DNA of 64,000 nucleotides, from the NCBI GenBank assembly GCA_963921935.1, contig OY998180.1, forward strand, positions 196,147,044 to 196,211,043, written 5' to 3'. Shown piece by piece: positions 25,101 to 34,100 of the stretch (position 1 is its first letter; each line of letters opens with the position of its first letter). The notes below the pieces were generated by a model. The model saw only the letters and a program-made list of their open reading frames with translations, was not told the DNA's origin and did no database searches. This DNA comes from Galeruca laticollis (Eukaryota; Arthropoda; Insecta; Coleoptera; Chrysomelidae). The translations under genes were made by a program, and so were the position numbers.

Positions 25101-28100
25101 ATTTCCAAATACTCCATTCCAGAACTAGTATCGAAAGCAAAATTAATCTGATCTTTCTTTGTGACATGCTGTCTCCCTCTGGATCTTAGATAGTCCACTA
25201 GACTTCCTTTACTCATGTATTCTGTCACTAAGTAGATCTGATCCTTCTTCCTTACAATTCCAAGTAGATTAACTAAGTTTTCATGGTGCAATGATCTGCA
25301 AAATATAAAATGTATTGTCAATTTTCAATTGTATCTACACGAAACTGCATATAATCATCAATGAAAATCACGAACTGCTAAATACTATTCTAAAACTTAC
25401 TTACTTCATCAAAATTGCTTCTGCTTCACTAGAATCCTTTAATACTTTAACGGCTACTTTATTGTTTTTCCATTTTCCAAGCATAACCTCACAAAATTCT
25501 CCTTTGCCTATGGATTCACATATCTAAAAAGTTGATTCTTGTATATAAAGGAAAATTCAACTTTTCATAAAACAAATTTGTATGAAAGCATATAGAACAA
25601 ATTTCATTCTATCAAAACTCAATGAGAACACTACCGATCGAAGAGCATACTGTAATAAACTGAAACCCTGGATTAAATGGGAACTTCTACTAATGCTGAA
25701 ACACAAGCGAAACTTGAGGAAGAAATATATACCCCCTTCTAATATCTCTGACATACAAACTCATAGAAGATTCTCAAGCCGTTTGAAACAGCAATTATCT
25801 ACCTCCAGACAAAACTATGAAGCAACAATATTGTCAACAGTGGCAACAGCAAAAAGTTTTATAAATACATGCACATCGCTTAATCATGGCAAATCTCACA
25901 CCATTGGAAGAAAGACGTCACCGTGGTGACCTTATTCTGTTGTTCCGAATTTTGAAATTCAACTTCAGCAACCTTTAAGCGGCTTTCCCCTTCACTTAGA
26001 CGACTGTTTCCATGAGCACTCCTTGAAGCTGAAGAAAGAGCCTTTTAGAACACGTAACAAGCAAAACTTTTTAAGTAACAGAATCTTTGGTATTTGGAAT
26101 GGTCTTCCCCAGCAAATAATTGATTGAGAAAATGTGAATAGTTGCAAAAACCAAATAAACTCCTATATTTTTAATCCTTAGTTTAGTTTTCGGCTTACTA
26201 CTAGTTTTTGGTTTCTTTAGTCTCTCCATAGGCAATTATATTCAACAACTTGGACAAAACAGGACTTGGTCTCTGTCATCATATAATAATAATACTTACT
26301 GTTAGCTCCGGCTCAGGAATAACAAACAGATCATCTTCCTTGACAATTGATGTTTTCGTGTTCGAATACAAGACTTCACTTTCTTTGGGCAAGGTTTTTA
26401 CTAATTTTGTACACAATCCATCAGCATCTTTTTTGTAATGTTCAATCAGCTCTTCTAAATTGTCAAAAAATTCCTCATCATCGATTGTCAACTTACCACT
26501 ATTTGATTTAACTCTGTAATGCTCAACTTTTGATTGAAAGCAAACACAAAGCGTATAGTCGCCTGGGAAGTTAGTTGATTCTCTAATTAGGAACAGGCCA
26601 TCTGACCTCGGACGCAATAAGTTTTCTGCTTCATCTCGGGAAATCTTGCCATGGTACCAACTAAAAATAACATCATTATACACTGATTAGATGTGCATCA
26701 CAATTTAAAATTTTAGAGTCAAACATCAAGAAAATTGACACAATAATTTATAAATGTAAATATTTACATCATTTTTATTACTGTTGATTACACAATATGC
26801 AAGTTCTTATCAAAATTCAAACCATTATATACTGATTATCTATGCATCATATGCCGCTTTTGTTTGAATTTAATAGTACAGCCTATTCCAAATTATGGGA
26901 TATATCCAAGTCAAACAATTAAGAAAATGGACTCATTAATGTAAATATTTACATCATTTTTATTACTGTTGGTTACTCAATCTGTAAGTTCCTATTAACA
27001 TTCAAACCACAAGTTTTACAAACAATGAATACTTACGAAGAAAAGGAATATTTCGAACTGGACCTTAGCGGACTTTGTACATTATTAACATTAACATCAT
27101 GTTCATTAATGCCGATTTGATTTCTAAAGTTGGTCTCATCTGCAGGACTTGCATTCATATTATTTTGTCGCATAAGTAAGTTGCATTGGTGTACTACATT
27201 ATTATCCATCTGTGATAACGTTTGTGGTGCCATCTATAAATATTATCTATTAAACCACAAAAGGCATATTTCCTGTCATTTTCTATTTTTTATCTAACAC
27301 AACTTTACTTACATATTGTTGATATTAGCGAGGAAACGAATATAAAGTGTACAATAATGGATAACTGCTGCACATAATAATTAAAATATTTACGGTCAGT
27401 ATAAAGATAAGGTTGATAAAGTTTTAATATGAACACTGCTATAAAGTAACCTACACATTTTATTGCAGACCAGGAGATAAAATCATTATATAGATTTTAA
27501 TTTTTTTCAAGTTAATGAAATAAATTATAGTATAATTATAATATATTATATATTTAATTTAAACAAAAATATTCAGCAACTTGATAAATATTCACAGATA
27601 ATGGATATAACTAACAAATATACAATTAATAACAATTTCATTTAAGATGATTTGTTCAATCCATTATATAAATCACAAAACACATTTGAGATGAACTGAC
27701 AAAATGGGTATTTGTAAACAGGCTAAATGGCAGATGCTGCTCAAACACAGTCAAACCCTACTTGGGAAGAATACAGGTATGCCAACTTAGCTTAAAAAAT
27801 GTTAAAAATTACTTTTCAGTAGTTATAAATACAGATTTTTTAAACTAATCAGGCAATAAGCATTTTTTATAATGTAAGATATCGTGTAGAAAATTACTCC
27901 AGTGAGTCTACTGCATACAAACCCCTATATGGTGCACCAGATTCAATATTTTTTATTTCACATAATAGTGCTTAAGCAATAACTAAAGGCATTGTTTACT
28001 ATAATTAATATGTTGAGAATATGAAAATATTTTTTTCTACATTCATGCAAAAAACAACACTTTTGTGAAACACATTTAATGGAAAAAGTGGTTCTTTTTT

Positions 28101-31100
28101 GCACTAGTGCAACTAAATTTTTGTTGCGCTCATCTATCATTCTTGTCAGTTTTGTGATGATTTATGACAAACATAAACATTTAAACAAAATAAAAACCCG
28201 GAGCAAGTGTCTGATCCTGCTCTAATACAGCAATAATATATGTATACCTTACTGCTTAGTCTCAACGAGTTACAATTATTGCAAAAATCTTTAATTATTT
28301 AAAATTTAAATGGTCAAAGCGAAAACCAGCTATGATTAGTACTGACACGGTGGAGGCCATAAAGATACAAAAAAAGAAGAATGGTTAAAATACATTCTGA
28401 GTAACATATTATATTCTAATTTTCCAGTTTTTGCATGAATGTAGAAAAAATATTGTATGCAACTCGTGCAAAACGTGTTTTTTGCTCTCGACGTGTTGTC
28501 CAACTCGGCCTAAAGGCCTCGTTGGACAATTTCACGTCGCGTGCAAAAAACACTCACTTTTTGCACTTGTTGCATAAATAACTATTTGTTGCCTATGGTC
28601 CAACGTCAATTTCATCTAACCTCACTTTTCTAAGCGCAGGTGTGAAGTTCAAGGAAGTGTCTGTAAATTCCTTTATCAAACAAGTTTTTCTATATGAAAC
28701 ACATAAGTTTTGCTTGATAAAAAATCAAAATATAGTGCTGTTATTGGTATATTTTGAGTATGTTTTATTTGTTTATTACTTTTTTCCATATTTCTATTAT
28801 ATTGGGAGGCTTTTTCTATGAGACCATATATGGTTTCGTATGCATTCTACCTAACTTAACCTTTTTTCTGAGGAACCATGTGTGGTTTCGTATGCGCCTT
28901 AAATTTTTAGTGTGATTGGCATTTTCCTTAGTTGCAAAATGGATCCTGCTCGCTTTTATGGCTCTAATAAGCATGTTAATCCTATACCTGGTAATGGCTT
29001 GCTAAGTGATGATGAATCAGCTTCCGATTCTGACAGTGAATATGTTCTCCCTAGACAATTTTAACGTAACAGAAGATCTCTTGTTATCCCCGAAACAGAT
29101 AGTGATTCCTTTGATGATGGACCTAACCCTCCATCAGCCATGCAGAAAAAAGGGATGGCAAGAAAAAATAAACCCACCAAAATAAAATGGGAATCCAAAA
29201 AATTTGAGGCTTTTGTTGTAAATAATTTCAAATTCACTGGAGTTACACAGTTACCAGAGTTTATTGAAAAACTTGAAACATCAGCAGATTTTTTTGTTTT
29301 TATTTTCTGAATATCTGTTACAAACTATAACAAATCAATCTAATTTGAAATCTGTACAAGACAACATAAACAAATCTGCTATCATAAGTACACAGGCAAT
29401 AGAGCAATTCATTGGCATGGTAATTTTCATGTCTACAGTGAAATAGGACAGACACAAATTTACGAAACTATGACATGCAATAGATTTGAAACAATAAAAA
29501 AATATACATTTCAATGACAACAATAATTATATCCCGTTAGGCAATCCAGGTCATGACAAGTCATTCAAAGTGCATCCACTTCTAGATGGCATTAGACAAC
29601 AACTTTTACTAGTACCCAAAGAGGAGTTGATGAGCAGATAATTCCCACAAAAGTTCGACACAACCTGAAACAATACAACTCTGCAAGGCCTCGTAAATGG
29701 GGTTATAAGAATCAAGTTCTTAGTGGAGTTTCAGGATTCAGCTATGATTTTGATATTTTGCTGGCGACCAGAGTAATACACGATTTGAAGGTGCGCCAGA
29801 CTTGGGTGTTAGAGGCAATGTTGTGACTCGTCTTACCAAAACAGTACCAAGACATGTAAATCATAAGATCTTTTCGATAATTGGTTCAATAGCCCTAAAC
29901 TCCACGTACATCTTACAAAGATCAGACTTTTGCCCCTACGTAAAGTGCACCTAAACAGAGTTCCTAATATCGATATGCCACCAGAAAAGGAATTGAAAAA
30001 TTTTTCATTGAAAAGGTTGGTACCATTGATGGAGTTAATGTAAGTGTTTTTACTTTGTTTGATAATAAACCGGTTCAAGCTTTTGATTTATATAGGTAGT
30101 GATCCAGCTACTACAAAACGAAGATTCTTCGGAAAAGAAAAGTTGTATAAAGACATGAATTGCCCTCAAACAGTTGAAGTATATAACCGGCACATGGGGA
30201 GCGTTGATTTACTGGACTCTATACAATTCACTTAAGATCTCAAAAATGGTACAAGCAAATATTTTTTGATTTGGTAGACATGTGTATTCTGAAAGCTTGG
30301 ATTCATTGGCACAGAAACAATCCAAACATTTACATGTCACTATTTGATTTCAAGCAAGCCATTTCAGAATATTTACACAAATCTGATAAAGCTGTAATGG
30401 TACGAAAAAGAGGGCGTCCTGTAAATCAAAGTAGAGATGGAACGCCAGTAAGTTTTACTAGCCACGGAAGTCCTGCTCCATCCAATCCAGGAACACCAGC
30501 TCTCCCAAAGAAAATGAGGAAAGCTCTTGTTAGACATCAAGATCTACCACTGAACTCCGTGAGAACCGACAAAACCGACCATATGCCTGAATGGATGAAA
30601 AACTGACAAAAAACTTATAAGAAGGGCAGAAAATGTATGGATTTCTTGTTACAACAACAAACAAAACTGTTTATAGGCATTTCATGATTAGAATTATTGT
30701 AATCCTTTATTTTATACTAAAAACTAAAAGTTCTAATTGTTTCTTTATTTCATACGAACCCATATATGTCTATAGTAATTTCGATAAAAATTTGTTTGAA
30801 TGCATATATGACCTTAATTTTTTTATCAGTTTTTGGAGTGTTTTTTTGTTTAATTTCGTTTTTGTAATACATTTTATCACTATATAAAGCATAAAAAACC
30901 ATCAAATATTTTTTTTAATAATTTACTTCATAATTCATGCATTTGATGGTTATGTTATCGAATTGTAAGTCTTATTCTAGAGATTTTTAAGTTTCTATAT
31001 GTCTTAATTTCTAAACTTAGTTGTGTTTATCGTTCAGATCATGAGGATCATAATTATTTGGGCAGTTTTCCAGATACATGGGAAGTAGTTTATTCTCAGC

Positions 31101-34100
31101 ATGGCATTAAAGATGTATACAATAAATTTGTAGGTTTTTTCTGGCAGGTCTTGACCCGTGTGAAGTTATCAATGGTTTTTTTTACCATCCACAAATATTT
31201 TTTTACAAAATTTACTAAACCTTTGCAAAAAAAATGTTAATACAGAAAACATATAATGACATTTTAAAAGGCTACATAATTTTCCTACTATAATTAAAGA
31301 TTAAGTGAATAAAAAGTACGTGTTCTTATAAATATTTCACGATTCTGATCCAAAGACCCAAAAATTTTTTAAAAATGTTTTAACTATTACAAAGTGCATT
31401 TAATTAGAAACCAATTGACAGAAAATTGTGAGGTAAGTATAGTTTATAACTAAAAAAAAAATGCATAAAGATTACGATTGCGCACTGACCCATTTAAATT
31501 TTCTTCAACTGTTGCAAAGGACACTAAATAAGAAACGTATTAAACAAAAATTGTGATGTAAGTATTTTTTATGACAAAAAAAATTCATTAAGTTTACGTT
31601 TAGTAGCACATTGTTCGTTTTGAACTTGAAGCGCCAAAATATAATTAAATTTTCTTCAACTGTTGCTAAGGACACTAAATAAGAAGTGGTATATTATTAA
31701 TATTTATGAGGATTTTTGACGTAATAAAAAATACTTACAGCTTTCGTATTTGGTATCCTTTGAAACAGTTGATGAAAATTTAAACACATTTTGGTGCTTC
31801 TAGTTTAAAACTAACGATGTGCGTCGGCGCGCAAACGTAAATTTTATTATTTTTTTTAAAGTTATAAAAATACTCACATCACAATATTTTGTTAATTGGT
31901 TTCTAATTAGGTGTACTTTGTAATAGTTAAATAAATTTTTCTAAATGTTTGGGTCTTCGGTTCAGAATCGTGAAATATGTACAAGATCACATATTTGAAA
32001 ACTTTTTATTCATTTACCTACGACCCCCCCTGTAAGTAGTCAAAAACACACAGTCGGCAATCAATGTAAGACGTCTATTACGCACGGCTGTAAAGTAAAT
32101 CGCATGGCTTCCCTAGCAACCACTTAGCAACTGTCAATAGACGTAGCCATTTTTTAAAAAATTTATTATTTCGATATTAGACTTTGAATTTTATTCTATA
32201 TGTAAATGGTAGATACCATTTATTAGATATGAGATTGCATTTAATACTAAGAGTTATTTGGAATTATATGATAATTGGTTCCGTTTTATTCAATCCGCAT
32301 CTTTTAGCTGTCTGAATGTATCTCATATTAGTAAACAATTAGTATATTATACACCAAGCGATTAATGTGACCCATTTAATGCCGCGGGCGGTATTTGATT
32401 TCTGAGGGAACTAATCCACCTAAGTGATTAATGTCACTATAGTTGAGATGTGTATAAACTATTTTTTGCAATTCCGGTAATTCTACATACATTTTTGATA
32501 AAAATAAATACTACTTAGAATGGACTTGGCTGGGCACCGAGGATGGACTTTTATGAAATGCAAGTTGGCTGGGCATAGAGGATATATGTTTTTATTTGTA
32601 CTTTAAATCCCTTAATAAGATTATCAATACAAGTAGGTCGTAGGTAAAGTATAGTACGTAACACTTGTAACGCATTTTACGCACTCACTGAATTACGCAC
32701 TCGCCGCTACGCGGCTTCATGCGTAACTTTTCCGTTCGTGCGTAAAATGCTTCTTACAACACACGTTACGTAATATACTATTAATCATTAATTTCTAGTA
32801 GTAAATTTATGTAACCTATTAAAATATGCCTCTTATATTAATATTTTTTTTTGCAAAAGGTTTATTTTGTAGAAAATATTCTTAGTTCAGATCATAAGCG
32901 GGTGCCTTTTTGATGTTGATTCATTTTATTACTTGCTCAACTTCTGTGATTGTAAATTTCTGAAGAGGAAGGTTGAGTTGGAAAGGGTGCATGAATAATT
33001 TTATCTTTTTCTTCAGTACATGTCTCTGAAGGAAAGCACATTGCTTAGGTGTTTGGAGAAGGCTTCGGCTTTTTCTTTATCAGTCGATGCCCAAGTGCTG
33101 TTTTCATTTTTAATTGCATTGCAAGATTATTTTGCTGGGTCGTATTAAGCCTTCTAATTGCCTTCCATAGCGAGCAATCTGTCAGTTCAATTAGTGAAAT
33201 ATTTTCCATAAATTCTTGTTGCCTTGATTTTGTTCATTTTGTATTAATTTTTTAAAATCTTTTGTTGTTCTGTTTAATATCCTCTTATTTTCTTGTGTTC
33301 TATCACACGGCCATTTTTTTCGCAATTGTTTTTTTTTCTGAAATTTTTTCTTTTATTGACGGTGATATTTCTATACATCCGTTAGCAGTTCAGCTGCTAG
33401 TTCTATCTCCAATTCAGATTTTAATGGTAGCTCTAGTGATATCAGTTTGTCTAGATGTTCCCTGAATGCATTCCAGTCAGTTTTGTTTTCTGTTTTAATG
33501 TATAATCCTTGTATACACAGTTAGCATTACTTTCGAGTGGTCAGATGATAAGTCATAGCAAGATTCTGTCTTGCATTTCTTAGTATCGATACCTTTCGTG
33601 ACACAAAAGTCTATAGCTTCGAGAATTTTGTTTGTAGGGCCAATATCTAGGCTCTCCAGTGGATATTTCTTGATAGTTATTTGCCTCCATGGTTTTATAA
33701 AGTTCTCTACCTGTTGTTGTTGTCAACCTTTACCTCCATATAGGGTGTTTGGCATTGCAATATCAACCTGCGATGAATTTGTTTCCTAGTATCTTAAGAA
33801 TTCTTCAAAGTGCAACTTTGTGTCTTGCGTGGGCAATAGATGGCAGACAATGTTACTGGACCATTTTCTTCATTAATAATCACACTAAGAGTAATATTTA
33901 CTGAATTTTTCCCTTTCGTGGTGTTTTATGGTCTCTGATGATAATAGTGGTGCCTTCATGTGCCTTGTTATCAGGGTGTGTTGTGTAGTAAACTTTATAT
34001 TTGGAAACCGTAAGTAATGTTTTTCCGTGAAGAGTGCCTCAGATATCATCATAACATCAATGTTTTGTTCAAAAATGAATGTTTTGAGTTCTTGTGCATG

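Noticed and set aside
31058..31240. Forward frame as part of a non-LTR linker region
   Set aside because: Similarity to EN-RT linkers is only impressionistic and no adjacent RT or endonuclease motifs exist.
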